Of a stretch of 23,447 nucleotides of DNA, positions 1-7,896 are shown one piece after another. The translations under genes were made by a program, and so were the position numbers. The notes beneath the pieces are model-generated. The model was not told where the DNA came from. It saw nothing but the letters and a program-made list of their open reading frames with translations, and did no database searches. Within the stretch, counting starts at the first letter, position 1. Each line of letters opens with the position of its first letter. Origin of the DNA: Flavobacteriales bacterium UBA1820 (GTDB lineage Bacteria > Bacteroidota > Bacteroidia > Flavobacteriales > UBA1820). Location: positions 12,833 through 36,279 of the forward strand of contig DCEW01000053.1 of NCBI GenBank assembly GCA_002314265.1, in the 5' to 3' direction.

Positions 1-37
1 ATGCCCGCGCGGTGTTTGGGGAGGTGGAGGGAGCCGC

Positions 38-985
38 TCAGAGAGGATACCCCTCGAAGTCGTACAGGGCCGTCGAGAGGTAACGTTCGCCCGTATCGGG
101 CAGCAGCACTACGATATTCTTGCCGGCATAGGCTTCTTCCTGTGCCAGCAGGGAAGCTGCATAGGCAGCTGCGCCCGAGGAAATACCCACCAGAAGTCCC
201 TCGCAGGTGGCCAGTTCGCGGGAAGTGCGGATGGCATCCTGATCCTTGACCCGCAGGATGCGATCGACCACGCGGGCATCGTAGTTGTCCGGGATGAATC
301 CGGCGCCGATCCCTTGCAGGCCGTGCGGGCCGGGCTTTCCGCCCGAGAGTACCGGCGAACCGTCCGGTTCGACGGCTACGACTTCGATGTCGGCTCGGTA
401 GGCTTTCAGGGCGCTTCCTACTCCGCTGATCGTCCCCCCGGTTCCCACTCCGGCGACGAAGACATCCACCTTTCCGTCGGTGTCGCGCCAGATCTCCGGT
501 GCGGTTGTGCGGCGGTGTGCTTCCGGATTGGCCGGGTTGGAAAACTGCTGGAGGATGGCCGAACCCGGGATTTCGGCTTGCAGTGCTTCGGCCTTTTTCA
601 CCGCTCCGGCCATTCCTTCGCTCCCCGGGGTGAGGACGATCTCGGCTCCCAATGCGGCGAGGAGTTTGCGGCGTTCGGCGCTCATCGTTTCGGGCATGGT
701 CAGGATCAGGCGGTATCCGCGTACGGCGGCGACCATGGCCAGGCCTACGCCGGTGTTGCCGCTGGTGGGTTCGATCAGCACGGCTCCGGGAGCCAGGCGC
801 CCCTGTTGCTCGGCGCAGCGGATCATTTCTACGGCGGCGCGGTCCTTGGTGCTGCCGGCGGGGTTGAAGTATTCCAGTTTGGCGATCAGGTGCGCGCGCA
901 GATGATGCCGCTTTTCGAAGCGGGCGAGTTCCAACAGCGGGGTGTTGCCCACCAGGTCGGTTAGTGCTTGTGCGATTTTTGCCAT
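38..985 (-). CDS. cysK: Cysteine synthase A (O-acetylserine sulfhydrylase)
   Basis: This PLP enzyme of fold type II makes L-cysteine from O-acetylserine and sulfide in the cytoplasm. The 315-residue length is normal for CysK. The PLP lysine is K47 in NPAGSTKDR. TSGNTG at 74-79 is the substrate loop, GTGGTISG at 181-188 binds the PLP phosphate, and SSG at 269-271 contacts the pyridine nitrogen. PDTGERYLST near the C-terminus is a typical CysK/CysM ending. It lies 63 bp downstream of cysE on the same strand with no terminator between them, so the two are probably co-transcribed and supply consecutive steps of cysteine synthesis. CysM cannot be fully excluded, but coupling to cysE favours CysK. 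Confidence 0.95.
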   Translation of the reverse strand: MAKIAQALTDLVGNTPLLELARFEKRHHLRAHLIAKLEYFNPAGSTKDRAAVEMIRCAEQQGRLAPGAVLIEPTSGNTGVGLAMVAAVRGYRLILTMPETMSAERRKLLAALGAEIVLTPGSEGMAGAVKKAEALQAEIPGSAILQQFSNPANPEAHRRTTAPEIWRDTDGKVDVFVAGVGTGGTISGVGSALKAYRADIEVVAVEPDGSPVLSGGKPGPHGLQGIGAGFIPDNYDARVVDRILRVKDQDAIRTSRELATCEGLLVGISSGAAAYAASLLAQEEAYAGKNIVVLLPDTGERYLSTALYDFEGYPL

Positions 986-1048
986 GGTATCAAGGGTTTT
1001 TGTGCCTCGAGGGTTTGAGGCGTTCCCGGCGGGAAAAGCACCGGGAGG

Positions 1049-1873
1049 TTATTTTGTCGTTTTCTTTGTTTTGATAGCGATCTCGGGTTTGTGGTACACG
1101 CGCGAGTAGGGCGGCACGGATTCCGTCAGCCAGACGTTTCCTCCGATGATCGAGTCGTGCCCTACGACGGTATTCCCTCCCAGGATGGTGCTGCCGGCGT
1201 AGATGATCACGTTGTCTTCGATGCTCGGGTGGCGGCGCACCCCACGCAGTTCCTTGTCCACGTAGGAGGCCCCCAGGGTAACGCCTTGGTAGAGGCATAC
1301 GTTGTCGCCGATGACGGTCGTCTCGCCGATGACCACCCCCGTGCCGTGGTCGATGTAGAAGTGTTTGCCGATCGTGGCACCCGGATGGATGTCGATGCCG
1401 GTGCGGCTATGGGCGTATTCGGCAATGACCCGGGGCAGGAGGGGAATGCCCAGCCGGTGGATCTCGTGGGCGATCCGGTGTACCATCACGGCGTAAAAAC
1501 CGGGGTAGCACAGGATGACTTCCTCCACGCAACCCGAAGCCGGGTCGCTGTCCCGGTACATTTCCGCGTCCTCCACCAGGCTGGCGTGAAGCTCGGCGAT
1601 CCGGGTGAAGAATTGTTCGGACAATATTTCACAGGCGACTTCGGGAGCGCAAAGCGGACAAATGATGGCGGCGAAGTCGCGGTGAAGGCCCTCCCAACGC
1701 TCTTCGATCTGAGCGAGGGAAAGCGGCTGGTCGCTGCGCACCGGGAACAGCAGGTCGGTGAGGCTGTCCACGAAACGATAGACTACCGTATGCGAAGGCA
1801 CATGCTGGGAGTATTGCGCCGAGGTGCGGAAGAGGTATTGGGGAAAGGTTTCTTGGTCGGTTTTCGGATCCAT
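1049..1873 (-). CDS. cysE: Serine O-acetyltransferase (EpsC/CysE type)
   Basis: The enzyme transfers acetyl from acetyl-CoA to L-serine, giving O-acetylserine for CysK. The 274-residue protein has a helical N-terminal half. A left-handed beta-helix follows, built of hexapeptide repeats (IDIHPGATIG, then VVIGETTVIGDNVCLYQGVTLG-type repeats). The family signature DHGTGVVIGET carries the catalytic histidine. The ATG at 1873 is preferred over a TTG four codons upstream, because that TTG would sit inside a -7-like promoter element. Together with cysK it forms a two-gene cysteine operon. The C-terminus is lysine/threonine rich (IKTKKTTK), the region where CysE proteins usually dock into CysK and are feedback-inhibited by cysteine. 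It lacks the usual terminal Ile, so a stable complex is uncertain. Confidence 0.93.
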   Translation of the reverse strand: MDPKTDQETFPQYLFRTSAQYSQHVPSHTVVYRFVDSLTDLLFPVRSDQPLSLAQIEERWEGLHRDFAAIICPLCAPEVACEILSEQFFTRIAELHASLVEDAEMYRDSDPASGCVEEVILCYPGFYAVMVHRIAHEIHRLGIPLLPRVIAEYAHSRTGIDIHPGATIGKHFYIDHGTGVVIGETTVIGDNVCLYQGVTLGASYVDKELRGVRRHPSIEDNVIIYAGSTILGGNTVVGHDSIIGGNVWLTESVPPYSRVYHKPEIAIKTKKTTK

Positions 1874-1882
1874 CGGTTTGTT

Positions 1883-1912
1883 CAAAGGTTTTCGGAAAGG
1901 AAGTGAAACAAA
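1883..1912 (-). promoter_or_regulatory. Possible cysEK promoter (TTTG-N18-AACCTTTG)
   Basis: On the minus strand a TTTG (1909-1912) lies 18 bp upstream of AACCTTTG (1883-1890), which matches the Bacteroidota -7 consensus TAnnTTTG at 7 of 8 positions when scored against TA. The implied start of transcription is only a few bases before the ATG at 1873, so the mRNA would be almost leaderless. The match is imperfect and the short leader makes this tentative. Confidence 0.4.
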
Positions 1913-1915
1913 ATG

Positions 1916-1953
1916 AAAAAGCCCCAGTCCCCTTGCGCAGGCGGCTGAAGGCT
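1916..1953 (-). terminator. Intrinsic terminator after trpB
   Basis: Read on the minus strand, AGCCTTCAG-type sequence pairs imperfectly with CTGGGGCT, followed by five T residues (1916-1920). The stem contains wobble pairs and a bulge. It lies between trpB and cysE and suggests that trpB is a separate transcription unit. Confidence 0.55.
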
Positions 1954-1978
1954 TTCGTGCGGTTTTCGGGGCGGAAGG

Positions 1979-3175
1979 TCAGCGGTTTTCCGGACAGCCC
2001 TTGAAATGTTTCAGGTAGGTCTCCATGTCCTTGTCGCCTCGTCCCGAGACGGTTACCACTACCACGGAGTCCTTGCGGAAAGAGTAGCGGGGCAGCACGG
2101 CCAGGGCGTGAGCCGATTCGAGTGCCGGGATGATGCCTTCGGTACGCGTGAGTTCGTAGGCGGCTTCGAGCGCCTGATCGTCGTTGATGGCCAGCACGTC
2201 CGAGCGTCCCGAGGTGTAGAGGTTGGCATGGGCGGGACCTACTCCGGGGTAGTCCAGCCCGGCCGAGATGGAGTAAGGTTCGGCCGTGTCGCCGTTTTTG
2301 TCCAGCAGTACGAGCGTTTTGCTGCCGTGCAGGATGCTTTCCTTGCCCAGGGTCATGGTGGCTGCGTTTTCCTCCGTATCCGTACCCAAGCCGCCGGCTT
2401 CGGCTTCGATCAGCCGGACGCGCGGATCGTCCAGATAATGGTAGAACGTGCCGATGGCGTTGCTTCCTCCGCCGACGCAGGCGATCAGATAATCCGGATA
2501 GTCCCGGCCTTCTTTTTCGAGCAGTTGGGCTTTGATCTCCTTCGAGATGACCGACTGGAAGCGGGCGACCATGTCGGGATAGGGGTGCGGGCCGACCGCC
2601 GAACCGATCAGGTAGAAGGTTTCATCGGGGTGTTCGCACCAGTCCTTCAGCGCTTCGTCCACGGCTTCCTTGAGCGTCTTGCGGCCGGTTTCCACCGAAA
2701 CGACCTTGGCGCCGAGCATCTGCATTTTCCGTACGTTGAGCATTTGCCGTTCGATGTCCACCGCTCCCATGTACACGTAGCACTCCATGCCCATCAAGGC
2801 GCAGACGGTAGCCGCCGCCACGCCGTGCTGTCCGGCACCCGTTTCGGCGATGATGCGGTGCTTGCCCATCCGCCGGGCCAGCAGGATCTGTCCGATGGCA
2901 TTGTTGATCTTGTGGGCTCCGGTGTGGTTGAGGTCCTCGCGTTTCAGATAGATGCGTGCTCCGTATCGGTCGGAGAGTTTCTGCGAAAAATACAGGGGCG
3001 AGGGCCGTCCGACGTAATCCCGCATCAGGGAGTCGAACTCCTGTTGGAAAGCCGGTTCTTGGATGGCACGAAGGTATTCCCGTTGGAGGGTTTCGATGTT
3101 GGGACGGAGCATCTCCGGTATGTAAGCTCCGCCGAAGGGGCCGTAATAGCCTTGGTCGTCTATATTGTATCCCAT
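1979..3175 (-). CDS. trpB: Tryptophan synthase beta chain
   Basis: TrpB condenses indole with L-serine to give tryptophan, normally as the beta subunit of the alpha2beta2 complex. The 398-residue length and the N-terminal GYYGPFGGAYIPEML block are typical of the TrpB1 class that pairs with TrpA. The PLP lysine is K89 in HTGAHKINNA, the catalytic glutamate is E111 in AETGAGQHG, and the phosphate-binding loop is GGGSNA at 234-239. The ATG at 3175 is chosen because the upstream TTG (3202) lies inside a perfect -7 promoter box and because homologues begin at MGYNID-like sequence. No trpA or other trp gene is adjacent, so the gene stands outside a trp operon in this window. Its neighbours cysE and cysK also consume serine-derived substrate. 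Confidence 0.95.
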   Translation of the reverse strand: MGYNIDDQGYYGPFGGAYIPEMLRPNIETLQREYLRAIQEPAFQQEFDSLMRDYVGRPSPLYFSQKLSDRYGARIYLKREDLNHTGAHKINNAIGQILLARRMGKHRIIAETGAGQHGVAAATVCALMGMECYVYMGAVDIERQMLNVRKMQMLGAKVVSVETGRKTLKEAVDEALKDWCEHPDETFYLIGSAVGPHPYPDMVARFQSVISKEIKAQLLEKEGRDYPDYLIACVGGGSNAIGTFYHYLDDPRVRLIEAEAGGLGTDTEENAATMTLGKESILHGSKTLVLLDKNGDTAEPYSISAGLDYPGVGPAHANLYTSGRSDVLAINDDQALEAAYELTRTEGIIPALESAHALAVLPRYSFRKDSVVVVTVSGRGDKDMETYLKHFKGCPENR

Positions 3176-3199
3176 GGTATTTTTTGTCTTGGTCGATGG

Positions 3200-3207
3200 C
3201 AAATGTA
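3200..3207 (-). promoter_or_regulatory. trpB promoter, -7 box TACATTTG
   Basis: The minus strand reads TACATTTG, a perfect match to the Bacteroidota -7 consensus TAnnTTTG. It ends 24 bp before the trpB ATG at 3175. No TTTG is seen at the expected -33 distance. Confidence 0.65.
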
Positions 3208-3345
3208 GCTATTTTTTTGAGAATCCGTATGGCGTTTTGCGGCTTTTTGTGAGAATCTTTTCGTCTTTGCGGGAAAGTCGTGGCAGATCGTGAAAACAGC
3301 GGGCCCTGAACGGCCAAACAGGAGGAGGGATGGCGCGTCTTTTCC

Positions 3346-3353
3346 TATATTTG
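3346..3353 (+). promoter_or_regulatory. Promoter of the DUF3575 gene, -7 box TATATTTG
   Basis: TATATTTG matches TAnnTTTG perfectly and ends 28 bp before the ATG at 3382. No clear -33 element is present. Confidence 0.65.
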
Positions 3354-3381
3354 CACCTTCGCATATTTATCAGTTACTGTG

Positions 3382-4059
3382 ATGAAAAGCACGAAACGTT
3401 TTCTTTTGGCGGCCGTATGGGTCTTGTTGTTTTTCGCTCCCCGGGCTTACGGACAGACGGAAGTGAAGGTCAATGGGGCGTATGCTCTGGCCGGAGTGAT
3501 CGACCTCTCGGTCGAGGTGCCTATATCGCCGCGGCTTTCGCTCGCCAGCGAGTTTTTGTACTCTCCCTGGGAATCGGTCAAATTGGGCGGTCATTCCCGT
3601 CCTGAAAAATTCGGATACGTGCTGGGGGAGCTCCGTTGGTACTTCAAGAAAACGGATCGGGATCATCATCGCGGTTGGTGGGTTTCCGGAGACCTCGGAG
3701 CACTGGTGATGATGAAAATGTCGCGGCCTTATTTTTTCAAAGCGGATCAGTTCATCCACTGGGCCAACAAGTACGAGCGGGGGACGGGATTTCTGATAGG
3801 CCCTGCGGTAGGCTACAAATGGATTCTGGGGGAGCATTTCACCCTCGATGCCTATGTGGGAGGGCTGTTCGTGATGGGATGGTACAACGGCTACTTCCTG
3901 TACGACGTGTACGGCCCGGGCGGGGAGATCGTTCACCGCAAGGATGAGATCATCATGAAGCCCCACCGGCCCAACCAACCGGAGATCGACGACCCCTGGA
4001 ACGGTTCGTCCAACTGGATCCCGCGCTTCGGGGTCAATGTGGCTTATAAGTTCCTGTAA
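3382..4059 (+). CDS. DUF3575-like secreted outer-membrane-type protein
   Basis: The 225-residue protein starts with a Sec signal peptide (KSTKRF, a hydrophobic core, then AYG before Gln near residue 25). The mature part has alternating aromatic and small residues: GYVLGELRWYF, GFLIGPAVGYKWIL, and a C-terminal GVNVAYKFL ending in a hydrophobic residue. This pattern is typical of small outer-membrane beta-barrels, and the layout resembles Bacteroidota DUF3575 proteins, whose function is unknown. The ATG at 3382 is used rather than the GTG just before it. The gene is monocistronic, with its own -7 box upstream and a convergent HAD phosphatase gene downstream. Family assignment is from overall pattern, not from an invariant motif. 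Confidence 0.75.
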   Translation: MKSTKRFLLAAVWVLLFFAPRAYGQTEVKVNGAYALAGVIDLSVEVPISPRLSLASEFLYSPWESVKLGGHSRPEKFGYVLGELRWYFKKTDRDHHRGWWVSGDLGALVMMKMSRPYFFKADQFIHWANKYERGTGFLIGPAVGYKWILGEHFTLDAYVGGLFVMGWYNGYFLYDVYGPGGEIVHRKDEIIMKPHRPNQPEIDDPWNGSSNWIPRFGVNVAYKFL

Positions 4060-4077
4060 ATCTTCGCAGGATTTTTT
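4052..4077 (+). terminator. Weak terminator overlapping the DUF3575 stop codon
   Basis: TCCTG (4052-4056) pairs with CAGGA (4067-4071) and is followed directly by six T residues. The stem is only five base pairs and includes the end of the gene, so it is weak. Confidence 0.4.
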
Positions 4078-4152
4078 GTTACCGTACTTTTTTTAGAAAG
4101 AAAGCAGATTTGCCGGAGCCCCCTCCCTTTTTCGGAAGGGAAAAGGGCGTGC

Positions 4153-4806
4153 TTACGAGAGGGCTATCGGGAGGATGTCTTGCGGCGTTTCGGCCAGGTG
4201 GTCGGCCCCCGAGGCTTCGAGTTCCGCACGCGGTCGGAATCCCCAGCAAACCCCCACCGATTCGATGCCTGCGTGGGCAGCGGTGCGCATATCGACATCG
4301 GAATCACCTGCGTACAGCGCTTGTCCGGCCGGCACTTTGGTCGCGGAGAGGATCTGGCGCACTACGGCCGGATCGGGTTTTACCGGGATGCCTTCCCGCT
4401 GCCCGAAGACGGCGGCAAACGGCACTTGGGGAAAGAAATGCTGCACCAGCGCCACGGTGCCTTCGTGGTATTTGTTGCTGGCTACGGCCAGCAGGATGCC
4501 CTGCTGGCAAAGGGTTTTCAGGAGGGTTTCGATGCCGGGGTAGGGACAGGAGTGTTCCCAGAGGTGTTCCCGATACCGGGCGATGAATTCGGGGCGCAGG
4601 GCGGCGGCTCTCTCCGGGGAGGACTCTCCAGCCGGCAGGGCGCGTTCGATGAGTTTGTTGATGCCGTTGCCCACCAGGTAGCGGTAGCGGTCCAAGGGAT
4701 GGGTCGGGTAGCCGTGCTGTTCCATCAGGTAGTTGCACGAAGCGGCCAGGTCGCCCAAGGTGTTGAGCAGCGTGCCGTCCAAGTCGAAAATCACCAGTTT
4801 TTTCAT
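4153..4806 (-). CDS. gph: HAD-family hydrolase, phosphoglycolate phosphatase-like
   Basis: A 217-residue HAD phosphatase with all four motifs. Motif I is DLDGT (nucleophile D8, acid/base D10), motif II is VASNK (S110), motif III is the lysine of VKPDP (K143), and motif IV is GDSDVDM (D168, D172). The helical cap between motifs I and II is of the Gph/PGMB type. The likely role is dephosphorylation of 2-phosphoglycolate or a similar small phosphorylated metabolite. Substrate cannot be fixed from sequence, and pyrophosphatase PpaX or beta-phosphoglucomutase-like activity remain possible. The ATG at 4806 fits the MKKLVIFDLDGT start of the family and lies about 30 bp after a perfect promoter; a longer reading would begin upstream of that promoter. 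The gene is monocistronic. Confidence 0.88.
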   Translation of the reverse strand: MKKLVIFDLDGTLLNTLGDLAASCNYLMEQHGYPTHPLDRYRYLVGNGINKLIERALPAGESSPERAAALRPEFIARYREHLWEHSCPYPGIETLLKTLCQQGILLAVASNKYHEGTVALVQHFFPQVPFAAVFGQREGIPVKPDPAVVRQILSATKVPAGQALYAGDSDVDMRTAAHAGIESVGVCWGFRPRAELEASGADHLAETPQDILPIALS

Positions 4807-4835
4807 CGTTGCTTTCGCCGGATTTTCCGGCCGGA

Positions 4836-4867
4836 CAAAGGTAGGGAGGAATCCCCGCCCGGGCAAA
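4836..4867 (-). promoter_or_regulatory. gph promoter, TTTG-N20-TACCTTTG
   Basis: On the minus strand TTTG (4864-4867) is followed after exactly 20 bp by TACCTTTG (4836-4843), a full match to the Bacteroidota -33/-7 consensus. The predicted transcription start lies about 20-25 bp before the ATG at 4806. Confidence 0.75.
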
Positions 4868-4966
4868 TGTTCGGGCGGGAAGGAAACGGACGGTTAAAAA
4901 ATGAACGGATCGGAGGGATTGCGTGAAAAATGACGCGCAGATGTGGCGCGAAAAGCGGATATGGCG

Positions 4967-4974
4967 TATCTTTA
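4967..4974 (+). promoter_or_regulatory. Probable promoter of the substrate-binding lipoprotein gene
   Basis: TATCTTTA matches the -7 consensus TAnnTTTG at all but the last position and ends 45 bp before the ATG at 5020. No -33 element is evident. Confidence 0.5.
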
Positions 4975-5019
4975 CCCATTCAAATCCCGATGGGTCCATC
5001 GGACAGCAAGAGAAAGCAG

Positions 5020-6669
5020 ATGAAGATACGTATTCCCGATAGCATTTCCGGAGTTTTTTTTCATAAGGTTTTGGCCGTTTGTATGGTAGCCCTGTTTGCC
5101 TTTTCGGCGTGCCACCGTCCCGAGCCGGCTCCCGACAACCAGGTGTTCCGCTACAACGAAGCGGGCAACCTCTTGTCCCTCGACCCGGCCTTTGCCCGTT
5201 TGCAGTCCGGTGTATGGGCTTGCCGGCAGGTCTTCTCCGGGCTGGTTCGCCTGGACACCAACGCCCATGTGATCCCCGAGATCGCCAAACGTTGGGAGAT
5301 ATCCCCCGACGGGCGGGACTATACGTTTATCCTGCGCGACGATGTGCGTTTTCACAAGAGCGAAGCCTTTCTGCCCCAGTATCCGGACAGTACCCGTACG
5401 GTCAATGCTCACGATTTCGTGTATTCCCTCGGGCGGCTTACCGATACGCTGGTAACTTCGCCCGGTGCGTGGACGATGAATTACGTGGAGACGATCGATG
5501 CGCCGAACGACACCACGCTCCACATCCGCCTTCGGGAGCCATTCCCGGCTTTTATGAGCCTGCTGACGATGCCGTATTGCATGGTCGTACCCCGCGAGGC
5601 GGTGGAATACCTGGGCGAGGATTTCCGCACCCGTCCGGTGGGTACGGGCGCGTTTTACGTCAAGTATTGGAGCGAGGGCAACATGCTGGTCTTGCGGCGC
5701 AACCCCGACTTTTTCGAATACGACTCCGCAGGGGTGCGTCTGCCGTACCTGGAAGCGATCAACATCACTTTCCTGCCGGACAAACAGTCCGCCTTCATGG
5801 AGTTCCTGATGGGCAACCTCGACTTTATCTCGGGGCTCGACCCCGGTTATGCCGACGAGGTGCTCACTTCTGATGGGCGGCTCAAGGAGAAATTTGAAGG
5901 CCAGATCGCCATGATGACCATGCCGTACCTCAATACCGAATACCTGGGCATCAAGATGGACTTGCCGCAGGACCATCCCCTGTCCGACCTTCGGATACGC
6001 CGTGCGCTCAACCACGGGTTCGATCGGCGCAAGATGATGCTCTACCTGCGCAAGAACATCGGCATCCCGGCTACCGGAGGCATGATCCCGCTGGGCTTGG
6101 ACGGCACCTTGGCTTCGGATAGCGTCAATCTGTACGATCCGGAGCTGTCCCTGCGCCTGATCGAGGAGTACAAACGGGAAAAGGGTCCTATCAAACCCTT
6201 TGTCCTTCAGGTAAATTCCGACTACCGCGACTTGTGCGAATACATCCAGTCCGAGTGGCAGCGTTTGGGCATACCGGTGAGTGTGGAGGTCATCCAGACG
6301 GCCAGTCTCCGTCAGGCGATGGCTACCGGCAAGTCGGACTTTTTCCGGGCCAGCTGGGTGGGCGACTATCCCGATGGCGAAAACTACCTCTCGCTCTTCT
6401 ACGGACCGAACGAAAGCCCCAAGGGGCCGAACTATACGCATTATTCCAATCCCGCCTTCGACCGTCTGTACCTCGAGGCTGTCCATACGCTCGATCCCTC
6501 CCGGCGTGCCGCCCTGTACCGCCGTGCCGATTCGCTGGCAATGCTCGATGTGCCGGCCGTGGTGCTGTTTTACGACCAGGTGATCCGTTTCTACAATCCC
6601 GCCTTGCGGAATTTTACCAGCAACATCACCACCAACAACCTGGACCTGCGGGCGGTGAGCAAGGAATAA
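5020..6669 (+). CDS. ABC-type peptide/nickel substrate-binding lipoprotein (SBP family 5)
   Basis: The 549-residue protein begins with a lipoprotein signal (hydrophobic stretch, lipobox-like AFSAC with acylated Cys31). It then follows the SBP_bac_5 (OppA/DppA) pattern: NLLSLDPAFARLQSG, RDYTFILRDDVRFHK, VGTGAFYVKYW, then a C-terminal lobe with RIRRALNHGFDRRKMM and the VGDYPDGENY segment. Family members bind oligopeptides or other small ligands outside the inner membrane. The ATG at 5020 is chosen because it directly precedes the basic n-region; in-frame ATGs upstream (4930, 4990) add a non-signal-like extension, and the 4930 one lies upstream of the promoter box. No permease or ATPase gene is adjacent, so it either serves a transporter encoded elsewhere or acts alone. 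Confidence 0.9.
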   Translation: MKIRIPDSISGVFFHKVLAVCMVALFAFSACHRPEPAPDNQVFRYNEAGNLLSLDPAFARLQSGVWACRQVFSGLVRLDTNAHVIPEIAKRWEISPDGRDYTFILRDDVRFHKSEAFLPQYPDSTRTVNAHDFVYSLGRLTDTLVTSPGAWTMNYVETIDAPNDTTLHIRLREPFPAFMSLLTMPYCMVVPREAVEYLGEDFRTRPVGTGAFYVKYWSEGNMLVLRRNPDFFEYDSAGVRLPYLEAINITFLPDKQSAFMEFLMGNLDFISGLDPGYADEVLTSDGRLKEKFEGQIAMMTMPYLNTEYLGIKMDLPQDHPLSDLRIRRALNHGFDRRKMMLYLRKNIGIPATGGMIPLGLDGTLASDSVNLYDPELSLRLIEEYKREKGPIKPFVLQVNSDYRDLCEYIQSEWQRLGIPVSVEVIQTASLRQAMATGKSDFFRASWVGDYPDGENYLSLFYGPNESPKGPNYTHYSNPAFDRLYLEAVHTLDPSRRAALYRRADSLAMLDVPAVVLFYDQVIRFYNPALRNFTSNITTNNLDLRAVSKE

Positions 6670-6707
6670 ATCCTGGGGGGAGGATCGGGGAAATCCCGTA
6701 TTTTACC

Positions 6708-6715
6708 TACATTTG
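6708..6715 (+). promoter_or_regulatory. Promoter of the DUF4369 gene pair, -7 box TACATTTG
   Basis: TACATTTG is a perfect -7 match and ends 47 bp before the ATG at 6763. The leader after it is A-rich, as is common in Bacteroidota. It probably drives both downstream lipoprotein genes. Confidence 0.65.
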
Positions 6716-6762
6716 TCCCGAGAGAACAAAAACGAACAAGATACAAGAGCAGTACAGCTATT

Positions 6763-7884
6763 ATGTGGAAGAAAACCATTGGAGCAGGATTTTTCGCCCT
6801 GGTGTGCGGCGCACTCCTGGTGGGGTGCTCGGGAGGTAAGACCTTTCGGGTAAAAGGCACGATCGAAGGGGCCAAGAACGGAACCTTGTACCTGCAGTAT
6901 GAACAGGACGGGCGGTATGTGAGTGTGGATTCACTGGAGATGGGGCGCGACGGGCGTTTCGACCTCACCGGCGATGCGAGCGAGCCGCGGATGTATTACC
7001 TGGCGTTCGGGAAAATGGCACCGGTGCTTTCCTTTTTTGCCGAAGGCGCTCCGGTAACGGTTCGTGCGCACATCGACAGTCTGGACCGCGCACAGATCAC
7101 CGGCGGAGAGGGACAAGCGCTTTACAACGAATTCATGGACTACATGCGGGAATTTGCCGCGCGCAAGGAAACGGCGTACCTCAATATCCTTCGGGCCAGT
7201 GCCCAGGACGGACCTAAAGATTCGCTGGAGGCTTACACCGCCGCTTACGAACAGCTCGACCGCCGTCAGTTGCAGTACGTGGCCAATTTCGTAGCAACCC
7301 ATCCCGACAGCCCTCTCTCGCCGCTGTTGGCTTATACGTTCCTCAACAAGGGGTATTCCCCCTTGCTGGATACCCTTCAGGCCAAGTTTACGCCCGAGGT
7401 GGCAGCTTCGCTCTACGGGAAAGAATTTTCGCATTTCGTTACCCAGGCCAAAAACACTCTGGTCGGGATGTCGGTGCCGGAGTTCGAACTGCGCAGCGAC
7501 AGCGTATCTTTCCACCGGGAGGATTTTGCCGGGAAAACACTCTTTCTGGTCGCCTGGACGGCCGGCGATCCGGTAAACATCGACTACATGTCGGCCTTGA
7601 AGGAGGTTTACGAGCAGTGGCACCCGAAAGGATTGGAAGTGCTCTCGTCCTGTATCGGAGGAAGCGATCAGGAGTATGGGTATGACATCTATTCGTTGAG
7701 CCTTCCGTGGAACGAGGTGCGCGATGCGCGGGGTGTGAAAAACGAATTGGTCGATAAGTTCGCCCTCACGGGGACGCTTCCCTCCGGAGTCCTGGTCGGA
7801 GCCGACGGAACGATCCTGGCGCGAGGTGTTTCGCCCGAGGCTTTGGAGAAAGCGCTTGAATATCTTTGGCAGCAGCAAAAATAA
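6763..7884 (+). CDS. DUF4369 lipoprotein with degenerate thioredoxin-like domain
   Basis: The 373-residue protein has a lipoprotein signal with lipobox LVGC (Cys22). An N-terminal DUF4369-type beta domain follows (KGTIEGAKNGTLYLQY, then VDSLEMGRDGRFDLTG), then a helical middle region at about 115-230. The C-terminal domain has a TlpA/AhpC-like fold beginning at GMSVPEFEL (235-243). Where active thioredoxins have WCxxC, this protein has AWTAGDPVN (about 264-272), so both redox cysteines are missing. The fold is retained near the end (LPSGVLVGADGTIL carries the cis-Pro-like turn). It is therefore more likely a binding or structural envelope protein than a disulfide reductase. It is followed 12 bp later by a similar gene, with which it forms an operon. 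Confidence 0.8.
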   Translation: MWKKTIGAGFFALVCGALLVGCSGGKTFRVKGTIEGAKNGTLYLQYEQDGRYVSVDSLEMGRDGRFDLTGDASEPRMYYLAFGKMAPVLSFFAEGAPVTVRAHIDSLDRAQITGGEGQALYNEFMDYMREFAARKETAYLNILRASAQDGPKDSLEAYTAAYEQLDRRQLQYVANFVATHPDSPLSPLLAYTFLNKGYSPLLDTLQAKFTPEVAASLYGKEFSHFVTQAKNTLVGMSVPEFELRSDSVSFHREDFAGKTLFLVAWTAGDPVNIDYMSALKEVYEQWHPKGLEVLSSCIGGSDQEYGYDIYSLSLPWNEVRDARGVKNELVDKFALTGTLPSGVLVGADGTILARGVSPEALEKALEYLWQQQK

Positions 7885-7896
7885 TCACTCAATAGA

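Noticed and set aside
3176..3202. Longer trpB start at a TTG giving nine extra residues
   Set aside because: The TTG lies inside the perfect -7 box TACATTTG, and TrpB homologues begin at the ATG at 3175.
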